Source: Corynebacterium minutissimum (GTDB lineage Bacteria > Actinomycetota > Actinomycetes > Mycobacteriales > Mycobacteriaceae). Taken from it: 64,000 bases of DNA. The notes beneath the pieces were generated by a model, which saw only the letters and a program-made list of their open reading frames with translations, had not been told where the DNA came from and did no database searches. The number at the start of each line of letters is the position of its first letter. The first letter of the stretch is position 1. Made by a program: the position numbers and the translations under genes. The stretch spans positions 209,416-273,415 of the forward strand of contig NZ_LAYQ01000001.1 in NCBI RefSeq assembly GCF_000988205.1, given 5' to 3'. Below are positions 52,280-61,358 of this stretch, one piece after another.

Positions 52280-55198
52280 CTAGTCCTCGCTTTCCGACGC
52301 CCCCGGAGCCTTCGGCGGGGTAGTTGGCGCGGACGGGGCCTGCGGTACGGACCCCGTGTTTGGCGCACTCGGCGCCGCTGGAGCGCTGGGCGTAGGCGGT
52401 GCTGAAGGGGCGGCTGGTGCCTGAGGCGTCGTTGGCGTGCTCGGGGCGGCGGGAACGCTTGGTGCTGCGGGCGCTTGCGGTGCGTTTGGTGCAGCGGGAG
52501 CACCGGGAACGTTTGACGCTGGGGCCGCCGGTGCACCGGGAGTGCTTGGCGTTGTTGCAGCCTTGGGTGCCGCCGGTGCAGTCGGTACAGCTGCAGCGTT
52601 TGGCGACGATGGTACACCGGGCGCCTGGGGCGCGGCTGGTGCCTGCGGTACAGAGGCTGCGTTCGGTGCCGGAGTGTGTGCAGATGGAGCTGCGGGTGCG
52701 TCTGGCGCGGACGGTGCCGTAGGTGCTTTGGGAGCACTCGGCGCTGTAGGAGCGGTTGGAGCTCCTGCGACATGCGGCGCAGCTGGTGCCTGCGGTGCAC
52801 TGGGCACCGTTGGAGCAGATGGACTCTGTGGTGCACTGGGAGCAGAGGGCGCTTGTGGCGCAGATGGAGTCGAGGGTGCTGCAGGCGTGTTCGGCGCGCT
52901 GGGGGCAGCCGGCGTTGATGGTGCCTGCGGTGCAGCGGATGGCGCCGTAGGTGCGCTCGGCGCGGCAGGGGACGTTGGCACTGCCTGTGGTGCGCTGGGC
53001 GCGGCGGGCGCTTGCGGTGCGCTCGGCGCGGCAGGAGGCGTTGGCATTGCGGTCGCGGTTGGTGCACTCGGAGCTGTCGCTTCTGGCTGCGCAGCCGGGC
53101 TCGAAGACTCCTCCGGTTCGGGCGTTGCCGGCGCGGAGGCTTCCACGGGCAGGCGGCGGGGAGTGTCGAGGAAGGCCTTCTCGCGCGGGGCGGGAAGGTC
53201 GCCGGAGGGGGCAATGGCGTCGCGAAGCATGAGCGCCACATCGCTGACCTGTGTCTGCGGCGCGATGGACTTCACGCCACCCGTCAGCATGACGTTGCAG
53301 AACGGGCAGCCCGTCGCAATCTGCTCGGCACCGGTCGCCACGGCCTGCTCCGAGCGGAACTCGTTAACCCGTCGCCCCAAGTTTTCTTCCATGAACATGC
53401 GCGCACCACCGGCGCCGCAGCAGAAGGCTTCGTCGCGGTTGTGGTCCATCTCCGCCAGCGAAGCACCGGTCGCCTCGACGAGCTCACGCGGCGGGTCGAA
53501 GACCTTGTTGTGGCGACCCAGGAAGCACGGGTCGTGATACGTAACGGGGCGGCGGTTCTCCGGGGAACGCGGCACCGGCACGAGCAGCTTCTCCCGCACC
53601 AAACGGTTAAGCAGCTGCGTGTGGTGCAAAACATCGAAGTGGCCGTCGAAGTCCGGGTACTCGTTGCGGATCGTGTTGAAGCAGTGCGGGCACGTCGTGA
53701 TGATTTTGCGTTGGCCTTTGGGGACGCCGGCGAAGGCGTCGTTAAGCGTGGCAACATTCTGCTCCGCCATCACCTGGAACAGGAACTCATTGCCGGCACG
53801 GCGCGCCGGGTCGCCGGTACAGGTCTCGCCCGTGGCCAGCACTCCGAACTTCACGCCCGCAGTGTGCAGCATGTCCACCACCGCGCGCGTCGTGGCGCGG
53901 CCCTTGTCGTCGTAGGCACCTGCACAACCGACCCAGAACAGGTACTCCAGGTCCGAAAAATCTTCCGCGTCCTCGCCGATGATCGGCACCTCGATGCCGT
54001 CGGCACGCGCCTCATCGATCCACGCGCGGCGCTCCGAAGCGTTGCGCCCCCACGGATTGCCCTTCGTCTCCATGTTCTTAAACAGCCCGGTCAGCTCCGA
54101 CGGGAAATCGGACTCCGCCAGCACCTTAAACCGGCGCAGGTCAGCCACATGGTCGATGTGCTCGATATCCACCGGGCACTGGTCCACACACGCACCGCAG
54201 TTGGTGCAAGACCACAGGACGTCATCATCAATCGTGCCCGCCATCGCCAGCACGTTGAGCCCCTCATGCGGGTTGTAATTATCCAGCGCGCCCTGGCGCA
54301 GGTCCATCATGAGCTTCTTCGGGCTCAGCGGCTTCTCGGTGTTCCATGCGGGGCACAGGTCCTGGCAGCGGCCGCATTCGGTGCAGGAGGAGGCGTCGAG
54401 AAGCATCTTCCAGCTCCCCGGTTCGAGGTCCTCCAAGTCCGGCGTGGGTAGCGCGCCGAGTGCCTTCTCACCGTCGGCGTTGCGCTGGAAGAAGATGTTG
54501 AAGAAGGCCAGGAAGCGGTGCCACATCACGCCCCATTGGAAGTAGTGGGCGATGCACGCGATGAACACCAGGCCCGTGAGCAGCTTCACCAGGGCAAAGA
54601 ATTGCACCATGCTTGGCGACGCCGGCAGCACCCCCGCCACACGCATCGTCAAGAAATCAGCCCACGGGGAGCCACCGCCGTACGTGGCGATGGCGGCGGC
54701 CTTGACGGCGAGCATGCCGAGGCCTTCGAGGAAGACGATGGCCTCCACCAGGCGTGCGGGGAAGACTTGTGAGTTGTAAAAGCGGCTGCCGCGGTCGGTA
54801 TGGCCGAGCTTCAGGCGCACGCCGATGAGGAAGCAAATGCCGAGCACGGTGCCGATGGCGAGGACCTCTTCGATGAAGTGGTACACCGGCCAGTCGCTGA
54901 GCCACGGCCAGCCTTTATCGGGCGCGAAGGTTTGGATATAGGCCTCGAACCACACGATGGCGCCAAAGAGGAAGCCCACCATGACGAGCCAGTGCGCGGC
55001 GTTGACCAGCGGGCGGCCTTTGAAGTGGGTATGGCCGAAGACTTCGATGAGCACGCGACCAAGGCGCGCCATGGGGCGGTCGGTACGGTTCAGCTGTGTG
55101 GGCCCGCCGGAACGGATAAACCGAAACAGCGCCGTGAGGCGGTAGATGAAGTACAGCCACACCGGGATCGATGCGGCGATGGCAACCCAGCCGAACAT
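52280..55198 (-). CDS. membrane (Fe-S)-binding reductase with Ala/Pro-rich tail
   Basis: A 972-residue protein with three regions. Residues 1-255 have six membrane helices like the NarI/HdrE-type cytochrome b part. Residues 260-340 carry two 4Fe-4S sites: CTECGRCQDLCP and CTNCGACVDQCP. Residues 410-670 carry two CCG domains, with TTCPHCFNTI, YHDPCFLGRHNK, AFCCGAGGARMF and TGCPFCNVML. This is the family of M. tuberculosis Rv0338c, thought to pass electrons between a membrane quinone and an unknown partner. About 270 residues of APSAPxAPxAP repeats form the end. Confidence 0.9.
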   Translation of the reverse strand: MFGWVAIAASIPVWLYFIYRLTALFRFIRSGGPTQLNRTDRPMARLGRVLIEVFGHTHFKGRPLVNAAHWLVMVGFLFGAIVWFEAYIQTFAPDKGWPWLSDWPVYHFIEEVLAIGTVLGICFLIGVRLKLGHTDRGSRFYNSQVFPARLVEAIVFLEGLGMLAVKAAAIATYGGGSPWADFLTMRVAGVLPASPSMVQFFALVKLLTGLVFIACIAHYFQWGVMWHRFLAFFNIFFQRNADGEKALGALPTPDLEDLEPGSWKMLLDASSCTECGRCQDLCPAWNTEKPLSPKKLMMDLRQGALDNYNPHEGLNVLAMAGTIDDDVLWSCTNCGACVDQCPVDIEHIDHVADLRRFKVLAESDFPSELTGLFKNMETKGNPWGRNASERRAWIDEARADGIEVPIIGEDAEDFSDLEYLFWVGCAGAYDDKGRATTRAVVDMLHTAGVKFGVLATGETCTGDPARRAGNEFLFQVMAEQNVATLNDAFAGVPKGQRKIITTCPHCFNTIRNEYPDFDGHFDVLHHTQLLNRLVREKLLVPVPRSPENRRPVTYHDPCFLGRHNKVFDPPRELVEATGASLAEMDHNRDEAFCCGAGGARMFMEENLGRRVNEFRSEQAVATGAEQIATGCPFCNVMLTGGVKSIAPQTQVSDVALMLRDAIAPSGDLPAPREKAFLDTPRRLPVEASAPATPEPEESSSPAAQPEATAPSAPTATAMPTPPAAPSAPQAPAAPSAPQAVPTSPAAPSAPTAPSAAPQAPSTPAAPSAPNTPAAPSTPSAPQAPSAPSAPQSPSAPTVPSAPQAPAAPHVAGAPTAPTAPSAPKAPTAPSAPDAPAAPSAHTPAPNAASVPQAPAAPQAPGVPSSPNAAAVPTAPAAPKAATTPSTPGAPAAPASNVPGAPAAPNAPQAPAAPSVPAAPSTPTTPQAPAAPSAPPTPSAPAAPSAPNTGSVPQAPSAPTTPPKAPGASESED
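52300..53090 (-). repeat. imperfect Ala/Pro/Ser-coding repeat
   Basis: About 790 bases of degenerate repeats of units such as GCNCCN, coding for proline and alanine with S, T and Q. It makes up the tail of the Fe-S protein and is very GC-rich. Confidence 0.85.
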
Positions 55199-55275
55199 GC
55201 GCGCTCCTTTAATTGCTGCTGTGCGTGCCTCCTACCTTAAATCCTCGGCCCCTAAATCAGTGAGTCAGCATTCAG

Positions 55276-57219
55276 CTAGTCCTCGCGGAACTGGGACTGG
55301 TGGAGGCGCCAGTAGGCGCCGTGGGCGTCGAGAAGCTCGGCGTGGGTGCCTTGTTCGACGATGCGGCCCTCTTCCATGACGATGATGAGGTCGGCGTCGC
55401 GAATCGTGGACAGGCGGTGCGCGATGATGAAGGACGTGCGGTCCGCGCGCAGCGCATTCATGGCCTGCTGAACGAGCACCTCGGTGCGGGTATCCACTGA
55501 CGAGGTGGCCTCGTCGAGGATGAGCAGCGCCGGCTGGGCCAGGAAAGCGCGCGCGATGGTGATGAGCTGGCGCTCGCCGGCGGAAATCGCGCCGCCATCC
55601 TGGTCAATCTTGGTGTCATAGCCATCGGGGAGGGAATGGACGAAGCGGTCCACGTAGGTGGCCTTCGCGGCGGCGATGACCTCCTCGTCGGTGGCGTCGA
55701 GGCGGCCGTACCGAATGTTGTCCATGATGGTGCCCTCAAAGACCACGGCGTCCTGCAGCACCATGCCCACCTGGGAGCGCAGCTCGCGGCGCGAGATCTG
55801 CGCGGTGTCCACACCGTCGAGGCGGATGGTGCCCGAATCGATGTCGTAAAAGCGCATGATGAGGTTGACCAGCGTGGTCTTGCCAGCACCCGTGGGGCCG
55901 ACAATGGCCGCGGTCTGGCCGGGTTCCACGCGCAGGTTGAGGTCCTGGATGAGCGGCTTGTCGGGGTCATAGGAGAAGTCGACGTCGTCGAACTCCACGA
56001 GCCCCTTCGCGCGCCCACCCAAGCGGGAGGTGGATTCCTCGGCGGGTTCTTCCTCGGCGTCGAGGAACTCAAAGACGCGCTCTGCCGAGGCCACGCCCGA
56101 CTGCACCTGCTGCATCATGCCGCCGAGCTGGCCCAGCGGCTGGTTGAATTCGCGCGAGTACTGGATGAAGGCCTGCGCGCCGCCCAACGTCAGCGAGCCG
56201 GAGGCCACCTTCAACGCACCCAGCACCGCGATGACCACGTAGGACAGGTAGGAGATGAACTGCATGATCGGCATCATCATGCCGGCCAGGAACTGCGCCA
56301 GCGAGGCGGAGCGGAACAGCTCCTCGTTGCGCTTATCAAAATCCTCCGTCATGGAATCGATGCGCCCGAAGACGGTCGCCAGGTCGTGGCCCGAGAAGGC
56401 TTCCTCCACCTGCCCGTTGAGGTCACCGGTGGCCTTCCACTGCGCCTTGAATTGCTTCTGCGCGCGCGAGCCAATCACCGCGATGACCACCGCCGTCAGC
56501 GGCAGCGCCAGCAGCGCCACGAGCGCTAGCTGCCAGGACACGGTGAACATCATGACCGTGATGCCCACGACCATGAGCAGGTTATAAAACAGCTGCGAAA
56601 TGGCCTGCTGCAAGGCGGACTGGATGTTATCGGCGTCGTTGGTGGTGCGCGAGAGGAGATCTCCGCGCGACTGCGTATCGAAGTAATTGAGCGGCAGCGC
56701 ATTGAGCTTGGCCTCGATGCTCTCGCGGAGGTCGAAGACGATCTTCATGACTATGGAGTTGAGCAAGTAGCCTTGCCACCACTGGAAGAGCGAGGACACC
56801 ACGTACATCGCAATCACGATGCCAATAATCGTGCCCAACGTGGAGAAGTCGATGCCGAAGCCCGGGTTCAAGTCCATGGCTGAGGCCATGTCGGCGAACT
56901 TTTCCTGCCCGCCCGCGCGCAGCGCCGCGATGGCCTGCTCCTTGCTCATCCCAGCGGGCAGCTGGCGGGAAATGACGCCGGAGAAAATGACGTCGGTGGC
57001 CTTGCCCATCACCTTCGGCGCGGCCACGGCGAGGAACACGCAGATGATGTTCATCGCCGCAATCGCAAACAGCTGCACCTTAAACGGCGCGAGCAGACCA
57101 AAGAGGCGCTTGGCGGAGGGCCAGAAGTTCTTGGCCTTGCGCGGGGCGTTCTCGCCGGTCTTCTCCTCGAACTCGGCTGTGGTGTCATCATTCAAGGTAG
57201 CGTTATCCTGCTCAGCCAT
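55276..57219 (-). CDS. ABC exporter half, ATP-binding and permease (canonical NBD)
   Basis: A 647-residue ABC half-transporter. About six membrane segments (residues 50-345) precede the nucleotide-binding domain with Walker A GPTGAGKTT, signature AISAGERQL and Walker B ALLILDEATSSVD with the catalytic glutamate. The first 40 residues are acidic. Its ATG abuts the TAA of the preceding gene, whose product has a degenerate site; together they should form a heterodimeric exporter like TmrAB or PatAB. The substrate is unknown. Confidence 0.92.
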   Translation of the reverse strand: MAEQDNATLNDDTTAEFEEKTGENAPRKAKNFWPSAKRLFGLLAPFKVQLFAIAAMNIICVFLAVAAPKVMGKATDVIFSGVISRQLPAGMSKEQAIAALRAGGQEKFADMASAMDLNPGFGIDFSTLGTIIGIVIAMYVVSSLFQWWQGYLLNSIVMKIVFDLRESIEAKLNALPLNYFDTQSRGDLLSRTTNDADNIQSALQQAISQLFYNLLMVVGITVMMFTVSWQLALVALLALPLTAVVIAVIGSRAQKQFKAQWKATGDLNGQVEEAFSGHDLATVFGRIDSMTEDFDKRNEELFRSASLAQFLAGMMMPIMQFISYLSYVVIAVLGALKVASGSLTLGGAQAFIQYSREFNQPLGQLGGMMQQVQSGVASAERVFEFLDAEEEPAEESTSRLGGRAKGLVEFDDVDFSYDPDKPLIQDLNLRVEPGQTAAIVGPTGAGKTTLVNLIMRFYDIDSGTIRLDGVDTAQISRRELRSQVGMVLQDAVVFEGTIMDNIRYGRLDATDEEVIAAAKATYVDRFVHSLPDGYDTKIDQDGGAISAGERQLITIARAFLAQPALLILDEATSSVDTRTEVLVQQAMNALRADRTSFIIAHRLSTIRDADLIIVMEEGRIVEQGTHAELLDAHGAYWRLHQSQFRED

Positions 57220-58937
57220 TTATGCCACCTCCGAGGTCTTCTGGGATTCCACAATCTCGCGGTACGTCTCGGAGGACTCGAGCAACTCCCCGTGCGTGCC
57301 GCGGGCTACGACGCGCCCGGCGTCCATGACCACAATCTGGTCGGCATCCACAATCGAGCTCACGCGCTGCGCCACGATGATGGTCGTCGCCTCCGCGGTG
57401 TACTCGCGCATTCCGGAGCGCACCGCGGCATCCGTCAGTACGTCGAGCGCGGAGAAGGAATCATCAAAGAGATACACCAACGGGCGGGCGACGAGCATGC
57501 GCGCGATGGACAGGCGTTGGCGCTGGCCACCGGAGACGTTGGTGCCGCCCTGCGCGATGTGCATGTCGAGGTCCTCAACAAAGTCAGCTTGCGCCACGCG
57601 CAGCGCGTTCCACAGCTCCTCATCGGTGGCCTCCGGTGCGCCCAGGCGCAGGTTGGAGGCCACGGTGCCGCTAAACAGGTAGGGCTTCTGCGGGACGAGT
57701 CCTACACGCTTGACGACGTCCTTCCGCGCCATGTCGGCGATATCGGTGCCGTCGAGAAGCACTCGGCCTCGGTGGGGAGGTAGAGGCGCGGGATGAGGGA
57801 GAGCGCGGTGGTCTTGCCGGAACCGGTCGCGCCGATGAGCGCGGTGGTGGTGCCGGGGGTGGCGGTGAAGGAGACGTCGTGAAGCACGGGCGCTTCGGCG
57901 CCGGCGTATTGGAAGGAGACGTTGTCGAATTCGACGACGCCCTCGGAGCGCTCCGGGGTGCGGGGCTGGTCCGGCTCGGTGATGGAGGGCTTGTGCTCGA
58001 GGACGTCGGTGATGCGGCGCGCGCAGATGACCGCGCGCGGGAGGATCATCGCCATGAAGGTGCCCATCATGACCGCAGCGAGGATTTGCAGCAGGTACTG
58101 CAGGAAGGCGGTCAGTGAGCCGACCTCCACGAGGCCTTCGTCCACGCGGTGGCCGCCGAACCAGAGGACCGCGCCGGTGGCCACGTTGAGAATGACGGTG
58201 ATGATGGGGAACATGAGGATGAACAGCTGGCCGACCTTGAGGGAGAGATTGGTCAGGTCGCGGTTGGCGGTGCGGAAGCGCTCGGATTCGTGCTCCTCGC
58301 GGGTGAAGGCGCGGACGACGCGGATGCCGGCGATTTGTTCGCGCAGGGTGCCGTTCATGACGTCGAGCTTGCCTTGCCAGGCGCGGAAGAGCGGCATGAG
58401 CCGGACGATGATGAGGGAGATGGCGGCCAGCAGCACGATGACGGAAACCGCGACGAGCCAGGACATCCCGGCGTCTTCGCGGATGGCCATGATGACGCCG
58501 CCGATGGACATGATCGGTGCGGTGACCATGAAGTTGAGCATCATCATGTAGACCATCTGGATCTGCTGGACGTCGTTGGTGCCGCGGGTGATGAGGGTGG
58601 CGGTGCCGAAGTTGCTCATGTCCTCGGCGGAGTAGCGGGTGACGCGGCGGAAGATGTCGGAGCGCAGGTCGCGGCCGAGGCCCATCGCGGTGCGGGAGCC
58701 GAACCAGATGGCGGCGATGGCGGTGAGGACTTGGACGAAGGCCACGATGAGCATGATGCCGCCGGTGCGCCAGATGTAGTCGATGTCTACTTGGGCCACG
58801 CCCCTGTCGATGATCTTCGCGTTGAGCGAAGGCAGGTAGAGCGTTGCCGCGGTGGATAGCGCCTGGAGGAGCAGCACCGCGATGACGTAGCCGGTGTACG
58901 GCTTGGAGCGGGATAAAAGGATGCGAACGAGTTCCAT
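57220..58937 (-). pseudogene. ABC exporter half with degenerate NBD, one-base frameshift
   Basis: The first frame (58937 to about 57763) gives ELVRILLSRSKPYTGYVIAV, six membrane segments and Walker A GATGSGKTT; it then leaves the family sequence. The second frame continues with LLDGTDIADMARKDVVKRVG, signature NVSGGQRQR and Walker B VYLFDDSFSALD, in which the catalytic E is D. One added base in GAGTGC (57762/57763; GAGGTGC would read EVLLDG) restores a 572-residue protein. The heterodimer partner follows immediately. Either the exporter is damaged or the base is a sequence error. Confidence 0.85.
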
Positions 58938-59007
58938 GTGCCAGCGTTTCGTGCGTGTTGGCGGCCGCGCCGGGCCGCTGGAGAGCATTGACCGCGCAAG
59001 TCTATCC

Positions 59008-59083
59008 CGCTAGACGCGAGCGCGTCTAGCGTGGGTATCGGCAGCAGGCTTCCCTTATGGCTGCGCGAGCGACTAGCTCGCGC
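59008..59083. terminator. two strong hairpins before the ABC genes
   Basis: CGCTAGACGC/GCGTCTAGCG with loop GAGC (59008-59031) and GCGCGAGC/GCTCGCGC with loop GACTA (59063-59083). They lie between the FprA-like fragment and the ABC operon, on the minus-strand path, and probably end transcription from the former. Confidence 0.5.
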
Positions 59084-59100
59084 GCTCGCGCGCCCGCGCG

Positions 59101-59517
59101 CTAGAAGCAGACCGGCGCGCGCTGCGCCTGTGCCGTGACGGCGGCCCAATCCTCGACGTCGTCGGTGAGCTGGCAGAGGCCTTCCCACGTGGTGATGGCC
59201 ACGCCGCGGGCCATGAGCTCCAGCAAAACTAGGTGGCGGTCGCCGGAGGCGGAGAGCTGGTTGAGGTCCGTGTGGTTGATGTCCGCGTCCGGGCCAGAGC
59301 CCACGCTCACGTTGCCGATGAGCCGCAGGCGCGGCGTTGTCCCCTTCGGGCACGGCGAGGCGGCGGATTCCGCGCCGGACAGTCCCGCGAAACGGCGCAG
59401 CAAACCAAACGGCGCGGGGCGCTCGCAGTAGAGGTCCACGCACAGCCCGGCCCTGATGAGCCGTTCGGCGGTGGAGAGCGCTGCGGGGCCGTCCCCGACG
59501 ATGGCAACACGCTGCAT
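59101..59517 (-). CDS. FprA-like ferredoxin/adrenodoxin reductase N-terminal fragment
   Basis: A 138-residue protein beginning with the FAD-binding motif RVAIVGDGPAALSTAERLIR followed by LYCERPAPFGLLRRFAGLSG, as in FprA-type NADP-ferredoxin reductases, which are normally about 450 residues. Here the rest is missing and the end (VTAQAQRAPVCF) is unrelated. In C. glutamicum the fpr2 gene neighbours the cys cluster, and an McbR-type operator adjoins this one. It seems to be a shortened relic, although a small FAD-binding protein cannot be excluded. Confidence 0.7.
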   Translation of the reverse strand: MQRVAIVGDGPAALSTAERLIRAGLCVDLYCERPAPFGLLRRFAGLSGAESAASPCPKGTTPRLRLIGNVSVGSGPDADINHTDLNQLSASGDRHLVLLELMARGVAITTWEGLCQLTDDVEDWAAVTAQAQRAPVCF

Positions 59518-59542
59518 GAGAACCCCTTCAGTTCGTTAGAAG

Positions 59543-59558
59543 TAGACTGTCTAGTCTG
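59543..59558. promoter_or_regulatory. McbR-type operator
   Basis: TAGAC TGTCTA GTCTG matches the published McbR consensus TAGAC-N6-GTCTA except for the last base. It lies between the divergent fpr-like fragment and cysH. McbR is the TetR-type repressor of sulfur amino acid genes, released by S-adenosylhomocysteine. Confidence 0.75.
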
Positions 59559-59679
59559 TAAATCTAGTCCGCTCGGTTCATTCTGGCTAATTTTTATTCT
59601 TCCTAGTACCCAAGCTCACAGCCCTCGCACCCCTCTGTGGGGCTGCACGCACGCCCAGCTCCCTTTAATGTGAGGAGTC

Positions 59680-60462
59680 ATGACCGAACCGATCAACCTG
59701 CTGGACCGCGGCGACTACCGTGACCCCAGCATTAGCCCCGAAGGCACCCGCGACACCGCGCCGCTGGAACCTGCCGTGGCCCAGCGCAACCAGGAACTTG
59801 TCGAGGAGTGGGCCGATAAGCTCCACGATGCCTCCGCCGACACGATTACCGCCTGGGCCGCCGAGCACGCGCCGGGCCGGCTTGCCGTCACGATGTCCAT
59901 GGAAAACACCGTGCTGGCCGAGCTCGCACACCAAGCGCACCTCGACGCCGACCTGCTCTTTATCGATACCGGCTGGCACTTTCCGGAGACGTTGGAGGTA
60001 GCGGGGGACGTCGCCAAGCGCTATGCGGATCTACCGCTGGTGACCGTGCGCCCGCTGCTGAGCCCCGAGGAGCAGGACAAGATTTATGGCCCGCGCCTGT
60101 ATGCGCGCGACGTTGCGGCGTATAACCGCATGCGCAAGGTGGAGCCGCTCAACATGGCCATGGACCCGTACGTCGGGTGGGTTACCGGACTGCGCCGTGC
60201 TGATTCCGAGCACCGCGCCACCGCCCCGGCGCTGAGCCTGGACCGCACGGGCCGGCTGAAGATTTCCCCGATTATTACCTGGGACCTCGACGACACCGAC
60301 GCCTACATCAAGGAACACGATCTCATCATCCACCCCCTCACCCTGCAGGGCTACCGCTCCATCGGCTGCGCGCCGCTGACCTTCCCGGTAGGCGAGGGCG
60401 AGGATGCGCGCTCCGGGCGCGTTTTCGCTGACGGCAAGACAGAATGCGGGTTGCACGAATAA
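59680..60462 (+). CDS. cysH: phosphoadenylyl- or adenylyl-sulfate reductase
   Basis: A 260-residue enzyme that reduces activated sulfate to sulfite. It has the PAPS_reduct start, LAVTMSMENTVLAELAHQA, IDTGWHFPETL, and the catalytic-cysteine end KTECGLHE. However, it contains only two cysteines in all. The paired cysteines of iron-sulfur APS reductases (the CC before RKVEPL and the CxxC before the C-terminal region) are replaced by YNRM and CAPL, so a 4Fe-4S cluster cannot bind in the usual way. RBS GAGGAG; first gene of cysHDN, coupled to cysD by TAATG. Confidence 0.9.
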   Translation: MTEPINLLDRGDYRDPSISPEGTRDTAPLEPAVAQRNQELVEEWADKLHDASADTITAWAAEHAPGRLAVTMSMENTVLAELAHQAHLDADLLFIDTGWHFPETLEVAGDVAKRYADLPLVTVRPLLSPEEQDKIYGPRLYARDVAAYNRMRKVEPLNMAMDPYVGWVTGLRRADSEHRATAPALSLDRTGRLKISPIITWDLDDTDAYIKEHDLIIHPLTLQGYRSIGCAPLTFPVGEGEDARSGRVFADGKTECGLHE

Positions 60463-61358
60463 TGACTCTTTCACCACACCTTAAAGACTTAGAGAACGAA
60501 TCCCTCCACATCCTGCGCGAAGTCGCCGGGCAATTCGACAAGGTAGGCCTGCTCTTTTCCGGAGGCAAGGACTCCGTCGTCGTTTTCGAGCTCGCCCGCC
60601 GCGCCTTTGCGCCGGCCACCGTGCCTTTCGAACTCATCCACGTGGATACCGGCCACAACTTCCCGGAGGTCATCGACTTCCGCGATCAGCTCGTCGCCGA
60701 GACCGGCGCGCGCCTGCACGTCGCTCACGTCCAGGATTGGATCGACCGCGGCGACCTCCAGGAGCGCCCCGATGGCACCCGCAACCCGCTGCAGTCCGTG
60801 CCGCTGGTGGAGACCATCGCGGAGCGCGGTTACGACGCCGTCCTGGGTGGCGCGCGCCGCGACGAGGAGCGCGCCCGAGCCAAGGAGCGCATCTTTTCCA
60901 TCCGTGATTCCTTCGGCGGCTGGGACCCGCGCCGCCAGCGCCCGGAGCTGTGGGACCTCTACAACGGCGGCAAGATGGCGGGCGAAAACGTTCGCGTCTT
61001 CCCCATTTCCAACTGGACTGAGTCCGATATTTGGGAATACATCGGCGCGCGCAATCTCACGCTTCCCTCCATCTACTATTCCCACCAGCGCGAGGTGTTC
61101 AACCGCAACGGCATGTGGCTGACCCCAGGCGAGTGGGGCGGCCCGCGCGAGGATGAACCGCTGGAGATCCGCACCGTGCGCTACCGCACCGTGGGCGATA
61201 TGTCCTGCACCGGTGCCGTGGAAACCACCGCCGCCTCGCCCGATGAGGTGCTCGCGGAAATCTCCATTTCCACCCTGTCCGAGCGCGGTGCCACCCGCGC
61301 CGATGACAAACTGTCCGAGTCCGCCATGGAGGACCGCAAGAAGGAAGGCTACTTCTGA
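60462..61358 (+). CDS. cysD: sulfate adenylyltransferase subunit 2
   Basis: A 298-residue ATP pyrophosphatase-fold enzyme that adenylates sulfate, working with CysN. The PP motif is LLFSGGKDSVVVFELARRA; further motifs are HVDTGHNFPEV, GARRDEERARAKERIFS and FPISNWTESDIWEYI. The ATG overlaps the cysH stop (TAATG), and its own stop overlaps the cysN start (TGATG). Length and sequence are normal. Confidence 0.96.
   Translation: MTLSPHLKDLENESLHILREVAGQFDKVGLLFSGGKDSVVVFELARRAFAPATVPFELIHVDTGHNFPEVIDFRDQLVAETGARLHVAHVQDWIDRGDLQERPDGTRNPLQSVPLVETIAERGYDAVLGGARRDEERARAKERIFSIRDSFGGWDPRRQRPELWDLYNGGKMAGENVRVFPISNWTESDIWEYIGARNLTLPSIYYSHQREVFNRNGMWLTPGEWGGPREDEPLEIRTVRYRTVGDMSCTGAVETTAASPDEVLAEISISTLSERGATRADDKLSESAMEDRKKEGYF

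Noticed and set aside
52300..53090. Repeated DNA that looks at first like a CRISPR or satellite array
   Set aside because: Units are degenerate, in frame and code for Ala/Pro. There are no constant repeats with unique spacers, and no cas genes are nearby.
53012..54451. A 479-codon plus-strand frame opposite the Fe-S reductase gene
   Set aside because: The minus strand encodes the conserved Fe-S and CCG motifs here; the plus frame has no recognisable domain.
59008..59031. TAGAC...GTCTA palindrome considered as a second McbR operator
   Set aside because: The half-sites are eight bases apart instead of six, and the perfect hairpin with a four-base loop fits a terminator better.
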